Positions 1-6,858 are shown, counted from the first letter of the stretch. The stretch: 10,073 nucleotides of DNA from Sulfurimonas sp. UBA6792 (GCA_002452425.1 DKFQ01000004.1:1-10073); one strand, 5' to 3'. Made by a program: numbers and translations. The notes: generated by a model not told the origin, from the letters alone.

Positions 1-425
1 TATTAGAGGACTTTAAGCAGCTTCTTAAAAAGAACAACCTAAAGTTTACCATCCAAAGAGAAGTGATACTTGAGACGCTCTACAACGCCGATGAGCACTT
101 AACTCCCGAATCACTCCACAACCTTATCCAAAAAAAATTTCCAGATCTTAAAACTGGAATCGCGACTGTTTATAGAACGCTATCTCTGCTTGAAGAGTCA
201 GATATGGTCACATCACTCTCTTTTGGTGCGCAAGGAAAAAAGTATGAACTAGGTGCAAAACACCATCACGACCACTTTATCTGTACTTCTTGCGGAAGCA
301 TCACAGAATTTGTTGATGAACAGATAGAAGAGAGACAACGTAAAATAGCACAGGAACTTGGTTTTGAGATGAAAGACCACTCTATGCAGATTTATGGTAT
401 CTGCAAAAATTGCCAAAAAAAGTAA
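1..425 (+). CDS. fur: Fur family metal-responsive transcriptional regulator, 5' truncated by the window edge
   Basis: A DNA-binding repressor of the Fur family that senses a divalent metal, by family knowledge Fe(II). The reading frame is open from base 3, so the gene starts upstream. A GTG at 63 is in frame but lies inside the winged-helix domain (preceding residues include LKFTIQRE) and is not the start. About 140 residues are visible and roughly 10-17 are probably missing. Visible features are the recognition-helix region TGIATVYRTLSLLEE (visible residues 51-65), the metal-binding cluster HHHDHF (87-92), and two CxxC pairs (C94/C97 and C134/C137) that fit the structural zinc site of Campylobacter-type Fur. 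lysS follows 12 nt after the stop, and fur-lysS-glyA is the arrangement I recall from Campylobacter. A PerR or Zur role cannot be excluded from sequence alone, but the synteny favours Fur. The promoter is outside the window. Confidence 0.93.
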   Translation, partial: LEDFKQLLKKNNLKFTIQREVILETLYNADEHLTPESLHNLIQKKFPDLKTGIATVYRTLSLLEESDMVTSLSFGAQGKKYELGAKHHHDHFICTSCGSITEFVDEQIEERQRKIAQELGFEMKDHSMQIYGICKNCQKK

Positions 426-437
426 AAGGAAATAGTA

Positions 438-1958
438 TTGGTTTTTGAAAACAAATTTATTCAACAAAGAATCGAAAAAGCAGAACTTCTAAAAAAAGAG
501 GGGATTAACCCCTACTCTAACGACTCAAAGAGAAATACAACTATTGAGAAGTTTTTATATGTAAACACAGACATCGCTCACACTGAGAGCAAAAGAGATG
601 AAAACCGCCGCTACACTCTAAGCGGACGCATCAAGCTATTTCGTATCATGGGAAAAGCTAGCTTTATCCAGATAGAGGATGAGAGCGGCGTTCTTCAAGT
701 TTATGTTGCCCGTGACAACCTTCCTGAAAATTTCTATAATGAGACTTTTAAAAAAAACATAGAGACAGGCGATATCGTAGAAGTAAGCGGTTACCCTTTT
801 GTAACGGGTCAAGGCGAGCTTTCGCTTCATGCAGATGAACTAAGACTTTTAACAAAAGCCATTGCACCACTGCCTGAGAAGTTTCACGGCATAACGGACA
901 AAGAGACAAGATACAGAAAAAGATATCTCGACCTTATCATGAATGCAGATGTCCGCAAAACATTCCAAATCCGCTCAAAAGTTATCTCCTTAACTCGTCG
1001 TTTCTTTGAAGACAAAGGCTTTTTAGAGGTTGAAACGCCTATGATGCACCCCATAGCAGGCGGTGCAAATGCTAAACCGTTTGTAACACATCACAATGCA
1101 CTTGGCATCGACAGATACTTAAGAATCGCTCCTGAACTCTACCTAAAGAGACTTATCGTCGGTGGGTTTGAAGCAGTTTTTGAGATAAACCGCAATTTTA
1201 GAAACGAGGGTATGGACGCTACACACAACCCTGAGTTTACATCCATAGAGTTTTACTGGGCATACAAAACTTATAAAGATTTGATTGAAATTACAAAAGA
1301 GTATTTTACCTATCTTTTTGACCACCTAAATCTCCCTATAAAACTCCCTTACGGAGAGATGGAGGTTGATTTTAGCCGCTTTAGCGAAGTGCCTCTTATC
1401 GAGTCTCTTACTACCATCGGCGGAGTTCCGCAAGAGATAGTAAACGACAAAGAGCAGATAATTGCATTTTTAAAGAGCAAAAACATTCAGGTAAAAAATG
1501 GCCTCAACTTAGGTCAGCTTCAAGGCGAGCTTTTTGATGAGTTTGTTGAAGAAAAACTTATCAATCCAACTTTTATCACAGAGTATCCTGTTGAGATTTC
1601 GCCTCTTGCAAGAAGAAGCGATGCAAATCCCGCTATTACTGAGAGGTTTGAGCTTTTCATCGCAGGACGAGAGATTGCCAACGCTTTTAGCGAGTTAAAC
1701 GACCCTGTAGATCAGCTTCAAAGATTTGAAGCGCAAGGTGCGGCGAAAGAAAACGGGGATGATGAAGCGCATGAGATGGATTTGGACTTCATAGAAGCAC
1801 TAAGCTACGGTATGGCTCCAACGGCAGGTCAAGGCATAGGTATAGACAGACTTGTGATGCTGCTTACAAACGAACACTCCATCAGAGATGTTCTGCTCTT
1901 CCCTGCTATGAAACCGTTGCATGTTGAAGAAAAAAACGAAGAAAATAGTTTAATTTAA
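438..1958 (+). CDS. lysS: Lysyl-tRNA synthetase, class II
   Basis: Cytoplasmic enzyme that charges tRNA-Lys with lysine using ATP. The 506-residue product has the usual bacterial length. An N-terminal OB-fold anticodon-binding domain spans about residues 60-140. The class II catalytic core follows: motif 1 around GFLEVETPMMHP (194-205), motif 2 around RNFRNEGMD and EFTSIEFYWAY (252-276), and motif 3 GIGIDRLVMLL (466-476). The start is TTG at 438, giving MVFENKFIQQRIEKAELL. AAGGA at 426-430 sits 7 nt upstream, and the N-terminus matches the expected start of Campylobacter LysS proteins. The gene begins 12 nt after fur and ends 19 nt before glyA, so it is very likely co-transcribed with both. 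No truncation or odd residues seen. Confidence 0.98.
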   Translation: MVFENKFIQQRIEKAELLKKEGINPYSNDSKRNTTIEKFLYVNTDIAHTESKRDENRRYTLSGRIKLFRIMGKASFIQIEDESGVLQVYVARDNLPENFYNETFKKNIETGDIVEVSGYPFVTGQGELSLHADELRLLTKAIAPLPEKFHGITDKETRYRKRYLDLIMNADVRKTFQIRSKVISLTRRFFEDKGFLEVETPMMHPIAGGANAKPFVTHHNALGIDRYLRIAPELYLKRLIVGGFEAVFEINRNFRNEGMDATHNPEFTSIEFYWAYKTYKDLIEITKEYFTYLFDHLNLPIKLPYGEMEVDFSRFSEVPLIESLTTIGGVPQEIVNDKEQIIAFLKSKNIQVKNGLNLGQLQGELFDEFVEEKLINPTFITEYPVEISPLARRSDANPAITERFELFIAGREIANAFSELNDPVDQLQRFEAQGAAKENGDDEAHEMDLDFIEALSYGMAPTAGQGIGIDRLVMLLTNEHSIRDVLLFPAMKPLHVEEKNEENSLI

Positions 1959-1977
1959 ATAAGAAAAGGATAGAAAA

Positions 1978-3225
1978 ATGGGTTTTTTACAGGATTACGA
2001 TAAAGAAATTTTCGACTTATGCGAAAAAGAGTTAGAGAGACAAACAACGCACTTAGAGATGATAGCGAGTGAGAACTTCACACTTCCTGCTGTTATGGAG
2101 ACTATGGGTTCTGTTTTCACAAACAAGTATGCAGAGGGCTACCCTGGGAAGCGTTACTATGGTGGTTGTGAGTACGCTGATGGTGTTGAGCAGTTGGCGA
2201 TTGACAGAGCGTGCAAACTTTTTGGATGTAACTATGCGAATGTTCAACCACACTCAGGAAGCCAAGCAAATGCAGCAGTTTATGCGGCACTTTTAAATGC
2301 AGGCGACAAACTTTTGGGAATGGATTTGAGCCATGGCGGACACTTAACACATGGAAGCAAGCCGAGTTTTTCTGGTAAAAACTACCACTCTTTCACTTAC
2401 GGTGTAGAGCTTGATGGTCGTATGAACTATGAGAAGATTATGGAAATCGCAAAAGCGGTACAGCCAAAAATCATCGTTTGCGGTGCTTCTGCGTATGCTA
2501 GAGAGATAGATTTTGCAAAATTCCGTGAGATTGCAGATGCGGTTGGAGCTATCATGTTTGCTGACATTGCCCATGTTGCAGGTCTAGTGGCAGCGGGTGA
2601 ACACCCTAGTCCATTCCCTCATGCACATGTTGTAACGACAACAACACACAAAACTCTTGCAGGTCCAAGAGGCGGTATGATTATGACGGATGATGAGGAG
2701 ATTGCTAAAAAAATCAACTCTGCCATCTTTCCAGGTATCCAAGGCGGACCGCTTGTACATGTTATCGCTGCTAAAGCAGTAGGATTTAAGTACAACCTCT
2801 CTCCTGAGTGGAAAGATTACGCTAAGCAAGTAAAAGCAAATGCTAGAGTTCTTGGAGAAGTTTTAGTTAAGAGAGGTTATGAACTTGTAAGTGGCGGAAC
2901 AGATAATCACTTAGTTCTTCTCTCTTTCATCAACCGTGATTTTTCAGGTAAAGATGCAGATATCGCTCTTGGAAATGCTGGTATTACAGTAAACAAAAAC
3001 ACAGTTCCAGGGGAGACTAGAAGTCCATTTGTTACTTCTGGTATCCGTATCGGAAGCCCTGCTCTGACTTCAAGAGGCATGAAAGAGAAAGAGTTTGAGT
3101 TTATAGCAAACAAAATCGCTGACGTTCTTGATAATATCAACAACACAGAGCTTCAAGCGTCTGTCAAACAAGAGCTCAAAGAGTTGGCACAAAACTTTGT
3201 GGTTTATCACCAATCGACATACTAA
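1978..3225 (+). CDS. glyA: Serine hydroxymethyltransferase
   Basis: PLP-dependent cytoplasmic enzyme that interconverts serine plus tetrahydrofolate with glycine plus 5,10-methylene-tetrahydrofolate, the main entry of one-carbon units. The 415-residue length is normal for bacterial GlyA. Visible landmarks are the N-terminal HLEMIASENF segment (25-34), YAEGYPGKRYYGG (51-63), QPHSGSQANAA (90-100), the PLP-ring Asp in FADIAHVAG (D196), the Schiff-base lysine in TTTTHKTLAGPRGG (K225), and GIRIGSPALTSRG near the C-terminus. ATG at 1978 follows AAAGGA with about 7 nt spacing. It is the third gene of the fur-lysS-glyA run, and the next gene starts 9 nt after its stop. Everything expected of a functional enzyme is present. 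Confidence 0.98.
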   Translation: MGFLQDYDKEIFDLCEKELERQTTHLEMIASENFTLPAVMETMGSVFTNKYAEGYPGKRYYGGCEYADGVEQLAIDRACKLFGCNYANVQPHSGSQANAAVYAALLNAGDKLLGMDLSHGGHLTHGSKPSFSGKNYHSFTYGVELDGRMNYEKIMEIAKAVQPKIIVCGASAYAREIDFAKFREIADAVGAIMFADIAHVAGLVAAGEHPSPFPHAHVVTTTTHKTLAGPRGGMIMTDDEEIAKKINSAIFPGIQGGPLVHVIAAKAVGFKYNLSPEWKDYAKQVKANARVLGEVLVKRGYELVSGGTDNHLVLLSFINRDFSGKDADIALGNAGITVNKNTVPGETRSPFVTSGIRIGSPALTSRGMKEKEFEFIANKIADVLDNINNTELQASVKQELKELAQNFVVYHQSTY

Positions 3226-3234
3226 AGGCAAAAG

Positions 3235-3780
3235 ATGATGACGGCAGCAGATTTAAATCTCATAAAAATGGTAACAGACCACTACTGGATCAAAAGAGAT
3301 GCGGTAGTTGAAAAGATTATCTTCAAAGGTCGTACGTTTTATAACAAATTTGAGAAAGTAAACTCTACGCTCTCGCATGCCATCATCAACCAACACATCA
3401 AAGGTGAAATAACTGTCGCGCATTCACTCATCAACAAGCTTGGCAAAGTGGAAAACATCGTTATTGACTACAACGGACGCGACCCTGAGCGTTTTTACCA
3501 TAAAACGCAACTTCTTCTTCGCGAAGAGGGTTTCATCAACTTTACAGCGTATAAAACAAAAACAGAGGGGCATCTTCACGTCTATATCCACAAAGGACAC
3601 ACGACGCTTCAAGAGGCTATCCAGCTTGGAAAGATGATAAGTATGAAGTTGGCGGCAAAACAACCAAACCAGTGGCGCATGTTTCCAAATCCAGATATGC
3701 CTGATGAGTACAATATCTTAGCACTTCCTTATGAGGTATATGCAAAAGAGCGTGGAGCTTCGTGGTCAAAGCATATGTAA
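3235..3780 (+). CDS. DUF1882-type conserved protein, possible degenerate primase-like (AEP) fold
   Basis: A 181-residue soluble protein with no signal peptide or membrane segment. Its position directly after glyA and before a SPOR protein matches the place I recall for the DUF1882 gene in Campylobacter and Helicobacter. The start is ATG 3235 (ATG 3238 is an alternative), with an AAAGG Shine-Dalgarno 6 nt upstream. Sequence landmarks are HIKGEITVAHSLI (54-66), then a beta-strand ending in an acid, IVIDYNG (75-81), then EGHLHVYIHKG (111-121) with H115, a helix LQEAIQLGKMISMKLA (125-140), MFPNPD (149-154) and YNILALPYE (159-167). In that order they resemble the primase domain of TOTE/helicase-primase systems, where I recall H-x-x-G-x-x-T, DFD, SGxGxHVW, FPxQD and GNLIALPL. 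The second acid of motif I is Asn (N80) and no third-motif Asp remains before the end. Function is unknown; the fold match is inference. Confidence 0.8.
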   Translation: MMTAADLNLIKMVTDHYWIKRDAVVEKIIFKGRTFYNKFEKVNSTLSHAIINQHIKGEITVAHSLINKLGKVENIVIDYNGRDPERFYHKTQLLLREEGFINFTAYKTKTEGHLHVYIHKGHTTLQEAIQLGKMISMKLAAKQPNQWRMFPNPDMPDEYNILALPYEVYAKERGASWSKHM

Positions 3781-3792
3781 ACAACTTTTTGG

Positions 3793-3798
3793 TATGAT
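3793..3798 (+). promoter_or_regulatory. Candidate -10 box ahead of the SPOR gene
   Basis: TATGAT lies in the 45-nt gap between the DUF1882 gene and the SPOR gene. It follows a T-rich stretch, as in Campylobacterota promoters, which often lack a -35 box. It would start a transcript about 20 nt before the ATG, leaving room for the AAGGAGAGA ribosome site. Weak evidence; the gene may simply be read through from upstream. Confidence 0.3.
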
Positions 3799-3825
3799 TT
3801 TAGGTAGATAATAAAAGGAGAGATT

Positions 3826-4536
3826 ATGGAAGAAAAAAGCGAATTGAACGATATTATCCTCAACAAAAACAACGCATCTGCGAACAGCAGAAGAATAGTT
3901 TTAGCAGTTGCAACACTTGGCATCGTACTTATCCTTGTTGTTATGCTTATGAATACGTTAACATCAAGCAACACGGACAATCTCCCACAAGCAGTCCTTC
4001 CTCCTGAACCACAAAAAGAGACAAAAGCAATAGCAGGCGAACCACTTTTTGAAGATGTAAAAGTCATCCAAGAAGCAAATAAAGAGAACGGTTCCTTAGA
4101 TGAAATAGCTCAAAGACTCAAACAAGAGAGTACAAAAGAAGGCACTTCGACGCATCAAGCAGCTCAAGCACAACAACAAGTAACGCCAGAGGCTGAGAAA
4201 AAAGCTGAGCCAAAAAAAGTTCTGGAAGCTAAAAAAGCAACTCCGCCTAAAGAGAGTGTTGCACAACCAAAAGCTCCATCATCATCGTCATCATCAACAG
4301 CACCCTCTGGATACTATGTTCAAGTTGGTTCTTTTTCTAAAAATCAGCCTGACAAAGAGTTTTTAGGCTCTATCACAAAACTTGGTTATGGCTATACATT
4401 TCATAAAGTTTCAAATAATGCAACACCTATCAGTAAAGTACTTGTCGGTCCTTTTGAGAGTGAAGCCGAGGCGAGAAAAGCACTCAAAAGTGTAAGAGCT
4501 TCTGTAGAACCAGCTGCTTTTTTAACGAAAATCTAA
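3826..4536 (+). CDS. Membrane-anchored SPOR domain protein
   Basis: A 236-residue bitopic inner-membrane protein. A short cytoplasmic N-terminus (1-23) is followed by one hydrophobic segment (about 24-43, RIVLAVATLGIVLILVVML). A long low-complexity linker rich in Lys, Glu, Gln, Ala and Pro (about 44-150) and a run of six serines (152-157) precede a C-terminal SPOR domain (about 161-236, beginning SGYYVQVGSFSK and including KVLVGPFESEAEARKAL). SPOR domains bind glycan strands lacking stem peptides and recruit proteins to the division septum, so the C-terminus should be periplasmic. This architecture is like FtsN, DamX and DedD, but assignment to one of them is not possible here. ATG 3826 has a strong AGGAGAG site. 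The same type of gene lies between the DUF1882 gene and aroE in Campylobacter, as I recall; here trpE intervenes. Confidence 0.9.
   Translation: MEEKSELNDIILNKNNASANSRRIVLAVATLGIVLILVVMLMNTLTSSNTDNLPQAVLPPEPQKETKAIAGEPLFEDVKVIQEANKENGSLDEIAQRLKQESTKEGTSTHQAAQAQQQVTPEAEKKAEPKKVLEAKKATPPKESVAQPKAPSSSSSSTAPSGYYVQVGSFSKNQPDKEFLGSITKLGYGYTFHKVSNNATPISKVLVGPFESEAEARKALKSVRASVEPAAFLTKI
4279..4296 (+). repeat. Short in-frame TCA serine-codon run
   Basis: Six consecutive serine codons, TCA-TCA-TCG-TCA-TCA-TCA, sit in the linker of the SPOR protein just before the SPOR domain. A three-base unit changes only linker length, not frame, and the TCG interruption argues against rapid slippage. Confidence 0.6.
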
Positions 4537-4544
4537 ACAATTAA

Positions 4545-4560
4545 GCTCCGCTTGTGGAGC
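4545..4560 (+). other. Small hairpin in the SPOR-trpE gap
   Basis: GCTCC (4545-4549) pairs with GGAGC (4556-4560) around a 6-nt loop. No T-tract follows, so it is not an intrinsic terminator. It lies just upstream of the trpE ribosome site. Its GGAG could be mistaken for a Shine-Dalgarno for the in-frame ATG at 4563, but the spacing would be only 3 nt. Confidence 0.4.
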
Positions 4561-4564
4561 AAAT

Positions 4565-4569
4565 GAAGG
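4565..4569 (+). promoter_or_regulatory. Ribosome binding site that fixes the trpE start at TTG 4578
   Basis: GAAGG is followed by 8 nt and then TTG at 4578. The upstream in-frame candidates GTG 4554 and ATG 4563 lack a properly spaced site. Translation from TTG 4578 gives MIYSKQFIQDQLAPVAIYAKL, a more natural TrpE N-terminus. Confidence 0.65.
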
Positions 4570-4577
4570 TTACTCTT

Positions 4578-5981
4578 TTGATTTATTCTAAACAATTTAT
4601 TCAAGACCAGTTAGCTCCTGTTGCCATCTACGCAAAGTTAAAAGCACTTTTTCCAAATGAAATCTCCTACCTTTTTGAGAGCGCAGGAGCGAGCGATGGC
4701 AACTACAGTTTTATCTGCATTGGCGCGCGGGAGAGAGTTCAGTATATAGATGCGAAAACTCTCTACACCGACGCAAATGGCGTAACGCACACAAAAGAGG
4801 AATCTCCTTTTACTTTTTTAAAAAATTACTATAAAAACATTGACACAGAAATCTATAAAAAAGCATCTGCCGAACTTAAAGTCGGCTACGTTGACGGCTT
4901 TATCGGTTACATAGGTTATGATATGGTCAAGGTATTTGAACCAAAGCTTCATAACACTATGGATGCTCTCGTAGATGAACTCAACACTCCAGACCTTGAC
5001 CTCATACTTCCAAAAATCGTTCTTGTTTACTCGCATAAAAACTACCAACTCACGCTTATAAGCACGCAAAAAGAGATGTGTGATAAGTTTGAGGAGATTG
5101 AAGCAGAGCTAAAAAACTCATACGAATATGTCCACATGAAGCGAAATATCGGTGAGGACAAAGGGAGTTTTGCATTTTCAAAAGAGCAGTTCTTTGAGAT
5201 GGTTGACAAATCAAAAGAGATGATACGAAGCGGGGATGTGTTTCAAATCCTCATCACTAACCGTTTTACAAGAAAGATAAAAGTTGACCCTTTTAGCTTT
5301 TACAGAATTCTAAGAAGTAAAAATCCCTCTCCCTATATGTTTTTGATGGAGTATGAAGATTTGAACATCGTGGGTTCTTCTCCAGAGGTTATGGTAAGGC
5401 TTACAAACGGGGAGCTTCTTCTTCGTCCTATAGCGGGGACAAGAAAAAGAGGTGCTACAAAAGCCAGAGATAAAGAGCTTGAAGAGGAACTTTTAGCTGA
5501 CCCAAAAGAGCTCTCAGAACACCTTATGCTTATAGACCTTGGCAGAAACGATGTGAGCCGCGTTGCAAAGACGGGAAGCGTGAAAGTTGAAAATATGATG
5601 CACATTGAGCGATTTTCCCATGTTATGCATATCGTCTCAGACGTCACAGCTACGCTTGCGGATGACAAAGATATGTTTGACCTCTTTATGGCAACCTTTA
5701 CAGCAGGAACAATGACAGGTGCTCCAAAGATAAGAGCGATGGAACTTATAGCCCAGTATGAGGGATTAAAACGCGGTTTTTATAGCGGAAGTGTCGGTTA
5801 CTTCGGATTTGATGGCAATATGGATAGTGCGATTACCATCAGAACTGCTCTCGTTAAAGAGGACAAAGTCGTTCTTCAAGCGGGTGCTGGTGTTGTTGCC
5901 GATAGCCAAAACGAACTTGAGTACTTGGAAGTCAAAAACAAACTCGGCGCACTTGTTGCTTCACTAGAAGATTTAGACTAA
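4578..5981 (+). CDS. trpE: Anthranilate synthase component I
   Basis: Converts chorismate to anthranilate, the first step of tryptophan synthesis, using ammonia supplied by the TrpG glutamine amidotransferase, which is not encoded in this window. From TTG 4578 the product is 467 residues, normal for TrpE. The N-terminal domain contains YLFES (31-35), equivalent to the LLES tryptophan-feedback site, and DGFIGYIGYD. The chorismate-binding domain has PIAGTRKRG (284-292), HLMLIDLGRNDVSR, TAGTMTGAPK (375-384) and the C-terminal ELEYLEVKNKLG. Alanine in PIAGTR, where PabB enzymes carry lysine, favours TrpE over aminodeoxychorismate synthase. The start was moved downstream of GTG 4554 because of the GAAGG site at 4565-4569. 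It is not in a trp operon here: the neighbours are the SPOR gene and aroE. A PabB or dual role is the main alternative. Confidence 0.9.
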   Translation: MIYSKQFIQDQLAPVAIYAKLKALFPNEISYLFESAGASDGNYSFICIGARERVQYIDAKTLYTDANGVTHTKEESPFTFLKNYYKNIDTEIYKKASAELKVGYVDGFIGYIGYDMVKVFEPKLHNTMDALVDELNTPDLDLILPKIVLVYSHKNYQLTLISTQKEMCDKFEEIEAELKNSYEYVHMKRNIGEDKGSFAFSKEQFFEMVDKSKEMIRSGDVFQILITNRFTRKIKVDPFSFYRILRSKNPSPYMFLMEYEDLNIVGSSPEVMVRLTNGELLLRPIAGTRKRGATKARDKELEEELLADPKELSEHLMLIDLGRNDVSRVAKTGSVKVENMMHIERFSHVMHIVSDVTATLADDKDMFDLFMATFTAGTMTGAPKIRAMELIAQYEGLKRGFYSGSVGYFGFDGNMDSAITIRTALVKEDKVVLQAGAGVVADSQNELEYLEVKNKLGALVASLEDLD

Positions 5982-5985
5982 AATT

Positions 5986-5991
5986 TATAAT
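5986..5991 (+). promoter_or_regulatory. Candidate -10 box for aroE
   Basis: A perfect TATAAT lies 4 nt after the trpE stop codon in a T-rich context. It would start transcription near 5998 and give aroE a leader of about 66 nt that contains hairpins. No good -35 box is visible, which is common in Campylobacterota. AT-rich sequence makes chance occurrence possible. Confidence 0.35.
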
Positions 5992-6052
5992 TTTTCTCGG
6001 CGAAGCCGTAGCTTTAGTGAGAGGAATTTTTGCCGGGCTTTGCTCGGAAAAA
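5991..6052 (+). repeat. Long imperfect inverted repeat with two alternative local hairpins in the trpE-aroE gap
   Basis: Bases 5991-6007 can pair with 6036-6052 in RNA with one mismatch (5998/6045) and three G-U pairs. Two local hairpins compete with this: CGGC-gaa-GCCG (5998-6008) and CCGGGC-ttt-GCTCGG (6033-6047, one G-U). The 3' arm ends in A5, directly next to the aroE ribosome site. No T-tract follows on the plus strand, so it is not a terminator for trpE. It may be a decayed intergenic palindromic repeat or an RNA switch; the function is unknown. Confidence 0.5.
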
Positions 6053-6053
6053 A

Positions 6054-6057
6054 GGAG
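6054..6057 (+). promoter_or_regulatory. Ribosome binding site that fixes the aroE start at TTG 6064
   Basis: GGAG within an AAAAGGAG context lies 6 nt before TTG 6064. The in-frame TTG at 6040 lies inside a hairpin, has no ribosome site, and would add an unnatural extension before EKLFAIFGDP. Confidence 0.8.
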
Positions 6058-6063
6058 ACATTC

Positions 6064-6858
6064 TTGGAAAAACTCTTTGCCATCTTTGGCGACCCTGTTG
6101 CGCACTCTCGCTCTCCGCTTATGCACAACAGTGTATTTAAAAACCTCAATTACAAAGCTTGTTACACCAGAGTTCATCTAACGGATGGCTCAAAACTCAG
6201 AGAGACTTTTTTTGCGCTTGGTCTCAGCGGAGCAAATGTTACCGTTCCTCATAAAGAAGCGGCATATGCGGCTTGCGATGAAGTTCGCGGTTTTGCCAAA
6301 AAGGTTGGAGTGGTGAACACCATCGTAAATGAAAACGGCAAGTTAATCGGCTACAACACCGATGCGGATGGTTTTATGTTTGCTATAAAAGAGTTCGGTG
6401 CTATGAAAAACATCTTAGTTCTTGGTGCAGGCGGCACTGCAAAAGCGCTCTGTGCAAGATTTATAGAAGATGGCATAAAAATAAGCGTTTTAAACAGAAG
6501 CAAAGAGAGGCTTGTATATTTTAGAGAACTTGGGTGTATGTGTTTTACGTGGGATGATTTTAAAAGTGACAAATATGATTTGGTAGTCAACACGACAAGT
6601 GCGGGGCTTAAAGATGAAGAGCTGCCCGCACCTTTGGCGTTAATAGAAGAAATTTTGGAAAACACCTCTTTTGTCGCAGATGCGATTTATGGCAAAGTCA
6701 CACCGTTTTTGCAACTCTCTAAAGATAAAAATATTACCTGCAAAGACGGTGCCGCTATGCTTTTGGGGCAAGGCGTTTTGGCAAATGAACTTTTAGTAAA
6801 ACATGCACTAAAAACCGATGCCATAAAAACCTATATGTCAAAGAGTTTTGAGATTTAA
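6064..6858 (+). CDS. aroE: Shikimate dehydrogenase (NADP+)
   Basis: Reduces 3-dehydroshikimate to shikimate with NADPH in the cytoplasm, on the way to chorismate. The product is 264 residues from TTG 6064, the usual length. Shikimate-binding features are SRS (15-17) in GDPVAHSRSPLMHN, the catalytic lysine in NVTVPHKEA (K64), N85 in VVNT, and D100 in YNTDADGF. The NADP site shows the glycine-rich GAGGTAKA (121-128) and NRS (144-146), the NRT/S form associated with NADP preference. VVNTTSAGL and a C-terminal GAAMLLGQGVLANELL complete the fold. It lies 82 nt after trpE. A terminator begins at its stop codon, so it is the last gene of the plus-strand block. It may have its own promoter at 5986-5991. 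Confidence 0.96.
   Translation: MEKLFAIFGDPVAHSRSPLMHNSVFKNLNYKACYTRVHLTDGSKLRETFFALGLSGANVTVPHKEAAYAACDEVRGFAKKVGVVNTIVNENGKLIGYNTDADGFMFAIKEFGAMKNILVLGAGGTAKALCARFIEDGIKISVLNRSKERLVYFRELGCMCFTWDDFKSDKYDLVVNTTSAGLKDEELPAPLALIEEILENTSFVADAIYGKVTPFLQLSKDKNITCKDGAAMLLGQGVLANELLVKHALKTDAIKTYMSKSFEI

Noticed and set aside
63..65. GTG as the start of fur
   Set aside because: The frame is open upstream to base 3 and encodes the expected Fur N-terminal sequence (LKFTIQRE before VILETL), so the GTG is an internal valine codon.
2053..2829. Open frames on both strands overlapping glyA
   Set aside because: They have no recognisable domains or ribosome sites and lie over a fully conserved enzyme gene; they are coding-strand shadows.
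3235..3780. TOTE-type or other defence island around the primase-like protein
   Set aside because: No helicase, nuclease or effector gene is nearby; all neighbours are housekeeping genes in a conserved order, so this is not a conflict system locus.
4279..4296. Phase-variable microsatellite in the SPOR gene
   Set aside because: The unit is three bases and interrupted by TCG, so length change would not switch the frame and slippage should be rare.
6033..6047. Hairpin before aroE as an intrinsic terminator of trpE
   Set aside because: It is followed by an A-run on the plus strand, and the minus-strand 3' side reads CAAAAA, so there is no T-tract in either direction.
6040..6063. Upstream TTG extending AroE by 8 residues
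   Set aside because: It lies in a hairpin without a ribosome site; TTG 6064 is preceded by GGAG at 6 nt and begins at the conserved fold start.
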